Source of the DNA: CAZGXM01 sp964529795
GTDB taxonomy: Bacteria; Bacillota; JADQBR01
DNA: 64,000 bases
NCBI GenBank assembly: GCA_964529795.1
Contig: CAZGXM010000005.1
Location: 1 to 64,000, forward strand
Direction of reading: 5' to 3'
Part shown: piece by piece, positions 41,563 to 49,363 of the stretch
How the letters are laid out: each line of letters begins with the position of its first letter
Position numbering within the stretch: the stretch's first letter is position 1
The notes under the pieces: generated by a model
Database searches by the model: none
What the model was told of the DNA's origin: nothing
What the model saw: the letters and a program-made list of their open reading frames with translations, nothing else
Translations under genes and position numbers: made by a program

Positions 41563-43162
41563 TTCCCATTGTTGCCTGGGCAATGCTGATGGCGTGGTTA
41601 TTGATGCGCAGCAGGTTGTTGGTCAGGTCCAGGTGCACGGCACTGGTCTCCAGGGATTTTTCGTTTTCCTGGAGGCGGTGGAAATGGGAGTAGCGCAAAT
41701 TTTTCTCCATCCGCGCGATTTCGGGATTGAGGTGGATGACGCTGCGGGCCTTCTCATGGTCATCCTTTTCAAACGCTGCCACGGCAGCGTTGAAGTTTTT
41801 GGTGATGGCCCGGTGCATCATCTCCAGCTCCCGCCACCCCTCTTCGCTTAAGTCCAGGCCCTCACGCCTGAGCTTTTGTCCGATCTGCAGCATGCCCATC
41901 ATCACGTCTCCCAGGTGCTCCAGGTCATTGCAGACGTAAAGCATCTTTATCTGCTGCTCGGACTGGCCCTCGGACAAATTGCCCTGGGCCAGGCGGGAGA
42001 GATAACGGGTAATGGAACGGTAAAGAAAATCCAGGGTCAACTCCGCTTCCCGCAGCTGGTTCTGCAGTCTATCGTCACCGGTCTTTACCACATCCAGCAG
42101 GTACGGCAGTACTTCTTCGCGGGCAATTCTCGCCATGCGCAGGATTTCGCTTTTGGCCTGGTCGATAGCCAGTTCCGGCACATCAAGCACCGCCTCATCC
42201 AGGTAGTGAGCGGCCCGTTCTTTTTTACCGGCATCGGGCAGAATGTATTCCATCAGGGTGCCGAAATAGCTGGTAACGGGCAGGAATACCAGGAGAATGA
42301 CAATATTAAAAATGGAATGGCCGTTGGCAATCTGCCGGTGAATATCCGTGGAGGTCATGGCTACCAGGTTGGTGAAGAAATCCAGAAATGGCAGAAAGAT
42401 TATCACGCCAATGACTTTGAAAATCAGGTGAGCCAGCGCCACCCTCTTGGCCGCCCGGGAAGATGCCAGGCTGGATAACAACGCCGTAGCGGTGGTGCCG
42501 ATATTGGCTCCCAGTACCATGGGAATGGCCGCATCAAAGCTGATGACACCCTGACTGGCCAGGGACATCCCCAAGGCAATGGAAGCGGCACTGCTCTGGA
42601 CAATTGCGGTAAAGACCATGGTTACCAGCACTGTGAGCATAGGATTGGCGGTTACATATACTAGCATATCAATGAAGCCGGGATAAGAACGCAGCGGCTG
42701 CATGGCCCCGGACATGAGAGCCATGCCGTAAAAAATAAAGCCAAAACCCAGTATTGCCTGCCCCAAATGCTTGTGGCTCGGCCGCCTGGCAAAAAGCATG
42801 ATCGGCACACCGATGGCCACCATCCACAGGGCATAGTCGGTGACTTTAAAGGCTATCAACTGCACGGTCAGGGTCGTACCCACAGCCGAACCCAGGATGA
42901 CACCCAAAGCCTGCCCCAGGGTCATCATGGAAGCATTGACCAGACCCACCAGCAGGACTGTAGCCGCACTGCTGCTCTGCAGCAAGACAGTAATCACAAT
43001 TCCCACCAAAACCGCCAACAGACGGTTGCTGGTGAGACTGGCCAGCACATCTTTCATCCGGTGGGCGGAAGCTTTCTGCAGGCCGTCAGAAGTCAACTGC
43101 ATTCCATATACAAATATACCGAGTCCCCCCATGAGGCCCATAAGAACCATCATCAGCCGCAT
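41555..43162 (-). CDS. Na/Pi cotransporter family protein with PhoU-like tail
   Basis: The 535-residue protein has an N-terminal NptA-type membrane part (about 1-320) with two inverted repeats, visible as TVLLQSSSAATVLLVGLVNASM and AIVQSSAASIALGM, the QSS motifs of sodium/phosphate carriers. A cytoplasmic helical PhoU-like domain follows (about 340-535). ATG 43162 has GGGAG 8 bases upstream. The phoU-type gene lies immediately upstream, so both probably adjust phosphate uptake. Low-affinity sodium-driven phosphate transport is the expected role. Confidence 0.88.
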   Translation of the reverse strand: MRLMMVLMGLMGGLGIFVYGMQLTSDGLQKASAHRMKDVLASLTSNRLLAVLVGIVITVLLQSSSAATVLLVGLVNASMMTLGQALGVILGSAVGTTLTVQLIAFKVTDYALWMVAIGVPIMLFARRPSHKHLGQAILGFGFIFYGMALMSGAMQPLRSYPGFIDMLVYVTANPMLTVLVTMVFTAIVQSSAASIALGMSLASQGVISFDAAIPMVLGANIGTTATALLSSLASSRAAKRVALAHLIFKVIGVIIFLPFLDFFTNLVAMTSTDIHRQIANGHSIFNIVILLVFLPVTSYFGTLMEYILPDAGKKERAAHYLDEAVLDVPELAIDQAKSEILRMARIAREEVLPYLLDVVKTGDDRLQNQLREAELTLDFLYRSITRYLSRLAQGNLSEGQSEQQIKMLYVCNDLEHLGDVMMGMLQIGQKLRREGLDLSEEGWRELEMMHRAITKNFNAAVAAFEKDDHEKARSVIHLNPEIARMEKNLRYSHFHRLQENEKSLETSAVHLDLTNNLLRINNHAISIAQATMGII

Positions 43163-43182
43163 CTTTATCTCTCCCATTGGTA

Positions 43183-43215
43183 AATAACTCAAGGTGACAG
43201 GCACCTTGAGTTATT
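43183..43215. repeat. 14-bp-stem palindrome, AATAACTCAAGGTG type
   Basis: AATAACTCAAGGTG and its exact complement CACCTTGAGTTATT flank ACAGG. A shorter relative is at 47941-47963, and a similar ACAAGGTG/CACCTTGT core is at 55986-56018. It sits between the phoU-type and Na/Pi genes and has no T run, so it is better read as a dispersed palindrome than a terminator. Confidence 0.8.
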
Positions 43216-43893
43216 CTACTCGTTCCTTCTGTTAAAGGGCCGGCGTTCGCCGGTTACCATGTAGATGGTCATTTCGCCAATATTGACGGCGTGGTCGGCA
43301 ATACGCTCGAGATACCGGGCCACCAGTGACAGGTAGCTGGCCTGGTCTACCAGGTTACAGTCCTGTTTCATGAAGTCAATCAGCTCGTCATAAAGGTATT
43401 CGAAGAGTTTATCCACCCGGTTGTCGTCACGGTCAAGCTCCCGGGCAGACTCAATATCCCGTTCGGTGAATGCTTTCAGGCTTTTGTTCACCATGGCCAG
43501 AGCCAAGTCTGCCATGCGCGGGATATCAACCAGCGGTTTGAAGTACTGTCCCTTCTCCTTCAGCCGCAGGGATACCTGGGCAATATTCACGGCATAGTCG
43601 CCGATACGCTCCAGCTCCTTAATAATACGCATGGCGCTGGCCAGGGTGCGCAAATCCTCTTCAATGGCTTGCTGAAGCGCGATAATTGCCAATGTCTTCT
43701 GTTCGATATCATAGTCCATATCATCGATGGCATCGTCCATTTCAATTACCAGGTGGCATTTTTGCTCATCCTGGTTCTTCAAGCCGTCCATGGCCAGGCA
43801 GAGAATTTTATTCACTTCTTCTCCCATACTCAATATCTCCTGCTGCAGGGATTTAATCGCCCTGTCATAAGCATTAAGCGGTCTGCTGATCAT
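43216..43893 (-). CDS. phoU: PhoU-family phosphate regulator
   Basis: The 225-residue all-helical protein has two three-helix PhoU repeats. The metal-site motifs are ELERIGDYAVNIAQ (about residue 90-103) and YLERIADHAVNIGEM (about 192-206), the E/DxxxD pattern typical of PhoU. GAGAGG precedes the ATG. It is followed by the Na/Pi carrier gene. PhoU normally restrains phosphate uptake; the pairing with a sodium-driven carrier instead of a Pst system suggests it modulates that carrier. Confidence 0.93.
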   Translation of the reverse strand: MISRPLNAYDRAIKSLQQEILSMGEEVNKILCLAMDGLKNQDEQKCHLVIEMDDAIDDMDYDIEQKTLAIIALQQAIEEDLRTLASAMRIIKELERIGDYAVNIAQVSLRLKEKGQYFKPLVDIPRMADLALAMVNKSLKAFTERDIESARELDRDDNRVDKLFEYLYDELIDFMKQDCNLVDQASYLSLVARYLERIADHAVNIGEMTIYMVTGERRPFNRRNE

Positions 43894-44110
43894 GACAATC
43901 TACCTCTCTGAAATTTTTTTCTCTAAACGACACAGATATAACCATCCTATGCCGTAAAGCAGGTAAATTACACCTGGAAATATATCCATATTTATTGTAT
44001 TATACCAGATATCTCGCATTCATCCCAGTGTTATAACGGCGAGCCGTTGCATAAATTGATCGTGTGCCATAAAATGGTAATTATGCAACTTTCTCATTGA
44101 AAATATACAG
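43894..44110. other. Intergenic stretch without a recognised feature
   Basis: This AT-rich gap lies between the phoU-type start and the repeat at 44111. It presumably contains the phoU promoter, but I see no unambiguous promoter, RNA gene or reading frame. Confidence 0.4.
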
Positions 44111-44123
44111 AGTGCCAGGCACT
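44111..44123. repeat. AGTGCCAGGCACT palindrome
   Basis: A single copy of the 13-base palindrome also found twice at 31206-31264. It adjoins the terminator of the glutamine-rich protein gene. Confidence 0.75.
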
Positions 44124-44125
44124 AC

Positions 44126-44155
44126 TAAAAAACAGCCCCGCGTTTGCGAGGCTGT
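44126..44155 (-). terminator. Intrinsic terminator of the glutamine-rich protein gene
   Basis: ACAGCCTCGC pairs with GCGGGGCTGT around a 4-base loop and is followed by six Ts on the minus strand. Confidence 0.9.
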
Positions 44156-44180
44156 CTTGTTTTTGAATTTCAATTTTCGG

Positions 44181-44846
44181 TTATTGCAAGGTTCTGATTT
44201 GCGAAGGCGAAACCGGGCCATAGAGGTTTTCTTGCTGTTGTTGGCTGTATTGCTGTTGGCCGTACTGTTGACCAGGTTGCTGGACGCTTGCCTGGCCGTA
44301 CTGCTGGATATTTTGTTGGCCAAACTGACCGGCAGTAGTCTGCTGCTGGCCCGTCTGCTGCCATTGGGGCTGACCAAATTGACCGGCAGTTGCCTGCTGC
44401 TGACCTTGCTGCCACTGGGGTTGATATTGCTGCCGCTGGTTGTACTGCGATTTCGCCTGGTTAAACTGCTGTGCATTTTGAATGTTCTGCTGCTGTCTTT
44501 GCATTTGTTGATTTCCTTGCTGGCCAAAGGCTTGCTGCCCGGCCTGGGTGCCTATTGCCTGCTGCCGGCCGGCCGGCATACCCGCTCCTTGCTGGCCAAA
44601 CTGACCGGTAAACTGTTGCCCGGCCATTTGACTTTGGTTTTGGAGTTGCTGAGATGCCTGGCGGGTCATACTGCTGAGTTGCTGCAATTCCTGGGCAACC
44701 CTGCTGGCCAGTTGTTGCACCTGCTGCAGTTGCTGGTTGGACTGGCCGGCAGTCTGGCCCATTTGCTGATTCACCTGACTGATCTGTCCCAGTTCCTGCT
44801 GGAATCTTTGTGCCAGCTGGCCAAGACGGTCCGCTTGTTGATACAT
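44181..44846 (-). CDS. Glutamine-rich low-complexity protein
   Basis: The 221-residue protein starts at ATG 44846 after AAAGGAGG (11 bases). The first 80 residues look helical, with heptad-like LGQLAQRF, QLASRVAQELQQL and many Gln. The rest is almost wholly Gln with Gly, Ala, Tyr and Asn, in repeats such as QQTTAGQFGQ and QYGQQ. There is no signal peptide, membrane helix or cysteine. Composition is like prion-like or spore-coat/surface-layer proteins, but I recognise no family. It is a single-gene unit with its own terminator. Confidence 0.75.
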   Translation of the reverse strand: MYQQADRLGQLAQRFQQELGQISQVNQQMGQTAGQSNQQLQQVQQLASRVAQELQQLSSMTRQASQQLQNQSQMAGQQFTGQFGQQGAGMPAGRQQAIGTQAGQQAFGQQGNQQMQRQQQNIQNAQQFNQAKSQYNQRQQYQPQWQQGQQQATAGQFGQPQWQQTGQQQTTAGQFGQQNIQQYGQASVQQPGQQYGQQQYSQQQQENLYGPVSPSQIRTLQ

Positions 44847-44980
44847 GAGATAAAATTCCTCCTTTATTGTTAATTCCTTAATAGGGTGCGCCCGAACAAC
44901 AAAATCGATGCGTGTTAATATTTGGCAATATTTCTTTGTTGACCTGCCAGTTTTATTTTTACCCAAATGAAAAACCCCGG

Positions 44981-45598
44981 CTATCCCTGCCAGGGCTGGT
45001 AAAGATTGTGTTCTATTTGAAAATAATCCAAAACACGGCCGGTCAAAAAATTTACCAAATCGTCAATTGTCCTGGGATGGTGGTAAAAGGCGGGCATGGC
45101 CGGGACCAGGTGCACGCCCATGCGACTGAGCTCAAGCATGTTTTTCAAATGCACCGCGTTTAACGGGGTTTCCCGGGGCACCAGCACCAGCGGGCGTTTT
45201 TCCTTCAGCATCACGTCTGCCGCCCGCTCGATCAGGTTTGATGCCGTACCGTTGGCCACGGCGGAAACGGTGGACATGGAGCACGGAATAATAATCATTC
45301 CGTCCGTTTTCACCGAACCGCTGGCAATCAAGGCACCGACATCGTTGACGTCAAAATAGTAAAGGTCGCTGTTGCCGGCATGTAAGAATTCCCGTATTTG
45401 TTCCCGGGCGTTCGCCGGCTCGGCCGGGATTTCCCAACCTACTTCCTCCGCCAGCACCCGTCTGCCCGGTCCGGATACGGTCAGGTATACCCGGTGCCCG
45501 CCGCCAAGCAGCACTTCCAGCATGCGCTTGGCGTATACAGCCCCGGATGCGCCGGTAATCGCCACTATCAAGGTTGATTGTCGTCTCAACTGCATCAT
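44981..45598 (-). CDS. ubiX: UbiX-type flavin prenyltransferase (MqnM-like)
   Basis: The 205-residue flavoprotein makes prenylated FMN, the cofactor for UbiD decarboxylases. It has the N-terminal VAITGASGAVYAKRMLE, the phosphate-binding IIPCSMSTVSAVANGTASNLIERAADVMLKE region (given here for its SMSTVSA core), and LVPRETPLNAVHL. The start is loosely defined near 45598. It follows the UbiA gene at 30 bases. With UbiA and UbiD upstream it forms the late steps of menaquinone biosynthesis, as in the futalosine pathway, whose early genes are not in the window. Confidence 0.9.
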   Translation of the reverse strand: MMQLRRQSTLIVAITGASGAVYAKRMLEVLLGGGHRVYLTVSGPGRRVLAEEVGWEIPAEPANAREQIREFLHAGNSDLYYFDVNDVGALIASGSVKTDGMIIIPCSMSTVSAVANGTASNLIERAADVMLKEKRPLVLVPRETPLNAVHLKNMLELSRMGVHLVPAMPAFYHHPRTIDDLVNFLTGRVLDYFQIEHNLYQPWQG

Positions 45599-45607
45599 CC
45601 TCTTTTT

Positions 45608-45620
45608 GGGGGACGGTTCT
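45608..45620. repeat. Single end of the GGGGACGGTTC repeat family
   Basis: GGGGACGGTTCTT in the gap between the UbiA and UbiX genes matches the arm of the elements at 8291-8397 and 52800-52914. Confidence 0.7.
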
Positions 45621-45627
45621 TCTTAAA

Positions 45628-46485
45628 CTACAGTAAAATATCCAGTACCGTAAATACAAACATTAAGGTACTGAGGTAACCGTTCATATTCATGAAGGCA
45701 ATACCCAGTTTGGAGAGGTCATCGGGCTTGATCAGGCGGTGTTCGTGTGCCAGCAGGCCGGCGGCAACAATTACACCCGCCAGGTAAAAGACACCCAGTT
45801 TCAGATACAGGCCCACCGCGGCCAGCAACAGCGGCGCAAGGACGTGCAGTGCCGCGGAAATTACCAGCGCACTGCTGATACCAAAGCGGGCCGGTACCGA
45901 GTGGATACCGGACTTGGTATCGAAATCGTAGTCCTGGCAGGCGTAAATAATATCAAATCCCGCCACCCACACGGCTACAGCCAGGCCCAGCAGCACTCCC
46001 GGCAGGTCAATACTGCCGGTTACCGCCACCCAGCTGCCCAGGGGAGCCAGGCCCAGGGCAACACCGAGTATGAAATGGCAGGCCCAGGTCCAGCGCTTGG
46101 TATAAGAATAAATGACCAGGACAAAAACGGCAACGGGCATCAGCCTGACACAAAGAGAATTCAGCTGGCTGGCAGCGATATAAAGAACTATAAATGAAAT
46201 AATTGTATAAAGCCACACTTCACCCACGGAAAGAAGTCCCTTGGGCAGCGCTCTCCCCGCTGTCCGGGGATTTCTGGCGTCAATATGCCTGTCAATCAAA
46301 CGGTTTAAGGACATGGCCGCCGTCCGGGCGCCTACCATTGCCAGGGTAATCCAAAAGAGGTCATGGCCGCTGGGCAGGCCGCCGCTGGCCAAAAACGCCC
46401 CCAAATAGGCAAAGGGCAAGGCAAAAATCGTGTGTTCAAATTTAATCATTTCCAAAAAGACCTTGAACTTATTCTCTGAAGCCAT
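45628..46485 (-). CDS. UbiA-family prenyltransferase (MqnP-like)
   Basis: The 285-residue membrane prenyltransferase attaches a polyprenyl chain to an aromatic acid. The two magnesium-diphosphate motifs are NRLIDRHIDARNPRT (NxxxDxxxD) and YACQDYDFDTKSG. About eight hydrophobic helices surround them. It overlaps the UbiD gene by 17 bases and precedes UbiX. In an organism without ubiquinone, 1,4-dihydroxy-6-naphthoate of the futalosine route is the likely acceptor. The chain-length enzyme may be elsewhere. Confidence 0.9.
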   Translation of the reverse strand: MASENKFKVFLEMIKFEHTIFALPFAYLGAFLASGGLPSGHDLFWITLAMVGARTAAMSLNRLIDRHIDARNPRTAGRALPKGLLSVGEVWLYTIISFIVLYIAASQLNSLCVRLMPVAVFVLVIYSYTKRWTWACHFILGVALGLAPLGSWVAVTGSIDLPGVLLGLAVAVWVAGFDIIYACQDYDFDTKSGIHSVPARFGISSALVISAALHVLAPLLLAAVGLYLKLGVFYLAGVIVAAGLLAHEHRLIKPDDLSKLGIAFMNMNGYLSTLMFVFTVLDILL

Positions 46486-47917
46486 AGTCCTCCCACTTCT
46501 TGTCCACCAACTGTTTGATATCCTCGCTCATTTCAATGTCACCGGGCCACTCCCGGGTATGCCCCTCACCGGGCCACTTTTTGGTGGCGTCAACACCCAT
46601 CTTGTGACCGTAATTGGGAAGGGGCGAAGCATGGTCCAGTATATCCAAAGGCCCGTCCACAATGGTCACGTCGCGCTTGGCATCAATGTTATTGAAAACT
46701 TTCCACATTACTTCGGAAAGGTTCTGCACGTTTACCGTCTCGTCCACCACGATAATCAGCTTGGTAAACATCATCTGGCCCATACCCCAGAGGGCATGCA
46801 TCACCTTTTTGGCATGGCCGGGGTATGCTTTTTTAATGGAGACGATGGCACAGTTATGAAACACACCTTCCAGGGGCAAATTCATATCCTTGATTTCCGG
46901 AAGCTGCATCCTTAAAAGCGGCAGGAAAATTCTTTCCGTGGCTTTACCCATGTAGCAGTCCTCCATGGGCGGTTTGCCCACAATGGTGGCCGGGTAGACC
47001 GCATTTTTCCGGTGGGTAATGCAGGTGACATGGAAGACCGGGTACTGGTCGGCCAGGGAATAGTAACCGGTGTGGTCGCCAAAAGGCCCCTCCAGCCGCG
47101 TCTCACCGGGGTCCACATATCCTTCAATGACGATTTCCGCGTGAGCGGGAACCTCGATATCCACGCTCCTGCACTTCACCAGTTCCACCGGCTCTTTGCG
47201 CAGGAAACCTGCAAAAAACATTTCGTCAATATCCTTTGGCAGGGGCGCCGTGGCGGCATAGGTAATGGCCGGGTCACCGCCCAAAGCTACCGCCACTTCC
47301 ATCCGCTGTCCCTTGGCCTGGTTGCCCCGGTAATGCTCAGCACCGTGCTTGTGCATGTGCCAGTGCATGCCGGTGGTTTTGTTATCAAAAATCTGCATGC
47401 GATACATGCCCACGTTGCGCTTGCCGGTTTCGGAATCCTTGGTAAAAACCAGCGGCAGGGTGATAAACGGCCCGCCGTCCTGGGGCCAGCACTTGAGCAC
47501 CGGCAGGATGCGCAAATCAGGGTCGGTGTGCACCACTTCCTGGCAGATGCCTTTTTTCACTGTTTTCGGCATAAAATTGGCAATCCGGGCCACTTTCGGC
47601 AAAGCTTTGAGCTTGTCAAACATGCCGGTGGGCACTTCCGGCGGCTGGAGAAAGGTGAGGATCTCCGCGCCGATATCATCCAAATCTTCCACACCCAGGG
47701 CAAAACACATCCGCTCAAAGCTGCCGAAGGCATTGGTCAGGACAGGCATATCATAGCCTTCAACATTCTCAAACAACAAAGCCGGGCCGTAAGCCTTGCT
47801 CACCCGGTCGGTGATTTCGGTGATTTCCAAATTATTGGAGACGGGAGCGCTGATACGCTTGAGTTCCCCCCGCTGTTCCAGTTTTTCCATAAAATGCTGC
47901 AGGTCACGAAATGCCAT
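46469..47917 (-). CDS. UbiD-family decarboxylase (MqnL-like)
   Basis: The 482-residue prenylated-FMN decarboxylase has FRDLQHFMEKLEQRGELKRI at the start, the cofactor/metal region MHWHMHKHGAEHYR, and the catalytic EIVIEGYVDPGETRLEGPFG with GDHTGYY, as in UbiD/MenD-type carboxy-lyases. Length is standard. It lies in order polyprenyl-synthase-like, UbiD, UbiA, UbiX, so it probably removes the carboxyl group from the prenylated dihydroxynaphthoate in menaquinone formation. Menaquinone would supply the cytochromes encoded to the right. Confidence 0.92.
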   Translation of the reverse strand: MAFRDLQHFMEKLEQRGELKRISAPVSNNLEITEITDRVSKAYGPALLFENVEGYDMPVLTNAFGSFERMCFALGVEDLDDIGAEILTFLQPPEVPTGMFDKLKALPKVARIANFMPKTVKKGICQEVVHTDPDLRILPVLKCWPQDGGPFITLPLVFTKDSETGKRNVGMYRMQIFDNKTTGMHWHMHKHGAEHYRGNQAKGQRMEVAVALGGDPAITYAATAPLPKDIDEMFFAGFLRKEPVELVKCRSVDIEVPAHAEIVIEGYVDPGETRLEGPFGDHTGYYSLADQYPVFHVTCITHRKNAVYPATIVGKPPMEDCYMGKATERIFLPLLRMQLPEIKDMNLPLEGVFHNCAIVSIKKAYPGHAKKVMHALWGMGQMMFTKLIIVVDETVNVQNLSEVMWKVFNNIDAKRDVTIVDGPLDILDHASPLPNYGHKMGVDATKKWPGEGHTREWPGDIEMSEDIKQLVDKKWEDYGFRE

Positions 47918-47940
47918 GGTGTCGCCTCCTTTTCACATGC

Positions 47941-47963
47941 AATAACTCGCACCTTGAGTTATT
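47941..47963. repeat. AATAACTC/GAGTTATT palindrome
   Basis: AATAACTC-GCACCTT-GAGTTATT is an incomplete relative of the palindrome at 43183-43215. It overlaps the last base pair of the gene ending at 47962. Confidence 0.7.
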
Positions 47964-48702
47964 ACCCCGCCATGAATTTTTTCATCGCTTCCGGTTCGTC
48001 CACCAGCGCGCCCACTGCCAGGGCCAGCAGGTGGCGTTCGGGGGTGTCGGGCAGCGTCTCCAATGCCTCCCGGGCCCGGCAGAGGTAATGGTCGGGGGAC
48101 GGTTTGGTAAAGCCGGACCGCAAAATTCCCCAGGCGGTACCAAAATTTCGCCCGTAGGCATGCACAGCTTCAACCATTTCATGGGCCGCACCGGCAATTT
48201 TGGCACCGATGGCACAGGATTCCGCCAAAAGGCTTCCCCATTCCTTTTCCGCCACTGCGGCATAGTCCTCCAGGCCGCCATTTCCGGTTTCCAAAACCTC
48301 CTTGCGAATGATGCCGCCTTCATGAATCTGGCAGATGGATGCCGATAAAGGCGCCAGCATTTCCAAATAATCATGCTTGCTTAAATAGAAAAAGAAATGA
48401 CTGTAAAGGTAATCCCCCACCAGTACCGGATACTGGGGGGCTTTGCCGTCATAGCGGTGCACGTGAGTGGCCAGGCGAATAAACTGCACCACGGCAGCCA
48501 GCGGCCGGCCTTTCTCACCACCGGCGCCAAACATCCTGGCCACCAACAAAAGCATTGCCGGGTACAGGTACTTGTCCACTCTAGCCAATTCTAAGCTAAC
48601 AAAGCGGGAAACATGTCCCGCCCGTAATTGAAAAGCCTGCTCCATTACCCGCTCCACTTCCAAGAGTTCGGGTAGAACGGATTCTACAAATTGAAAACTC
48701 AT
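47962..48702 (-). CDS. Polyprenyl-synthetase-like protein without the DDxxD motifs
   Basis: The 246-residue helical protein keeps the layout of trans-prenyl diphosphate synthases: FIRLATHVHRYDG where active enzymes have LIHTASLIHDDxxD, then YPVLVGDYLYSHFFFYLS. The first aspartate-rich motif is replaced, and no second DDxxD is visible. ATG 48702 follows GGAAGTAGG. It lies 44 bases before the UbiD gene. It is more likely a non-catalytic partner of a two-subunit polyprenyl synthase (as in the small HepS-type subunit role) or a binding protein than an active synthase. Confidence 0.7.
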   Translation of the reverse strand: MSFQFVESVLPELLEVERVMEQAFQLRAGHVSRFVSLELARVDKYLYPAMLLLVARMFGAGGEKGRPLAAVVQFIRLATHVHRYDGKAPQYPVLVGDYLYSHFFFYLSKHDYLEMLAPLSASICQIHEGGIIRKEVLETGNGGLEDYAAVAEKEWGSLLAESCAIGAKIAGAAHEMVEAVHAYGRNFGTAWGILRSGFTKPSPDHYLCRAREALETLPDTPERHLLALAVGALVDEPEAMKKFMAG

Positions 48703-48828
48703 CTTCCTACTTCCTTCCTGCCCCAAAAGAGTGGGTTGTCTCATTACTTTGGTTCATCCATAGTTATATTCGTGGCAAAGGGAAAAATTCCTGCAAAAAT
48801 AACCAACATGGCCAGCCCGGCGGTAATT

Positions 48829-48868
48829 AAAAACCTTACGTCCTCTATTTGCGCGAACGTAAGGTTTT
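48829..48868 (-). terminator. Terminator after speD
   Basis: AAAACCTTACGT pairs exactly with ACGTAAGGTTTT around a 15-base loop, and the second arm extends into TTTAATT on the minus strand. Confidence 0.8.
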
Positions 48869-48910
48869 AGCCAAAAGATTTCTTTTTACGGGGTAAAATA
48901 AATATCCCTC

Positions 48911-49288
48911 CTATAGGTTTACCGCCTTGTCGGGAGCATCTTCCATGATGCCGCGGGCCACTTCCCTGGCCTCCACATGCCGGGCGCAGAACAATGCCTT
49001 TAAGTAGTTGACCGCATCCCACGGGTTAACCCTGTCGCCGCAGGTAAACACGTCCACTGCCGCGTAACCCAACTCGGGCCAGGTATGGATGGCCAGGTGG
49101 GACTCGGAAATAACAACCACACCGCTGACACCCTGAGGGCTGAACTTGTGAAAAACACATTCCCTCACTTCCGCTCCTGCTTCCAGTGCGGCATTAATCA
49201 TGATTTCTTCCACTTTCTTCAGGTCATTCAGAATGTTAAACTCACAACCGTAAATCTCTGCCAACACGTGACGACCCAATGCATTCAA
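48911..49288 (-). CDS. speD: S-adenosylmethionine decarboxylase proenzyme
   Basis: The 125-residue prokaryotic SpeD/SpeH proenzyme makes decarboxylated S-adenosylmethionine for spermidine synthesis. The self-processing site is VVISESHLAIHTWPE, where cleavage before the serine generates the pyruvoyl group. FTCGD holds the catalytic cysteine. Length is usual. No spermidine synthase gene is adjacent. It has its own terminator at 48829-48868. Confidence 0.95.
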   Translation of the reverse strand: MNALGRHVLAEIYGCEFNILNDLKKVEEIMINAALEAGAEVRECVFHKFSPQGVSGVVVISESHLAIHTWPELGYAAVDVFTCGDRVNPWDAVNYLKALFCARHVEAREVARGIMEDAPDKAVNL

Positions 49289-49363
49289 TTATCATTCCCC
49301 CTTTTTTTCACAAATGCAATTCAATTTTAAGACCTCCTTATTTTTTTGTCAATAGCGGTTTTT

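Noticed and set aside
44097..44873. Plus-strand leucine-rich 258-codon frame
   Set aside because: It mirrors the CAG-rich codons of the glutamine-rich gene, read as CTG on the other strand. The minus strand has the ribosome site and terminator.
47012..48088. Plus-strand 358-codon frame
   Set aside because: It is opposite the UbiD and prenyl-synthase-like genes and shows no domain.
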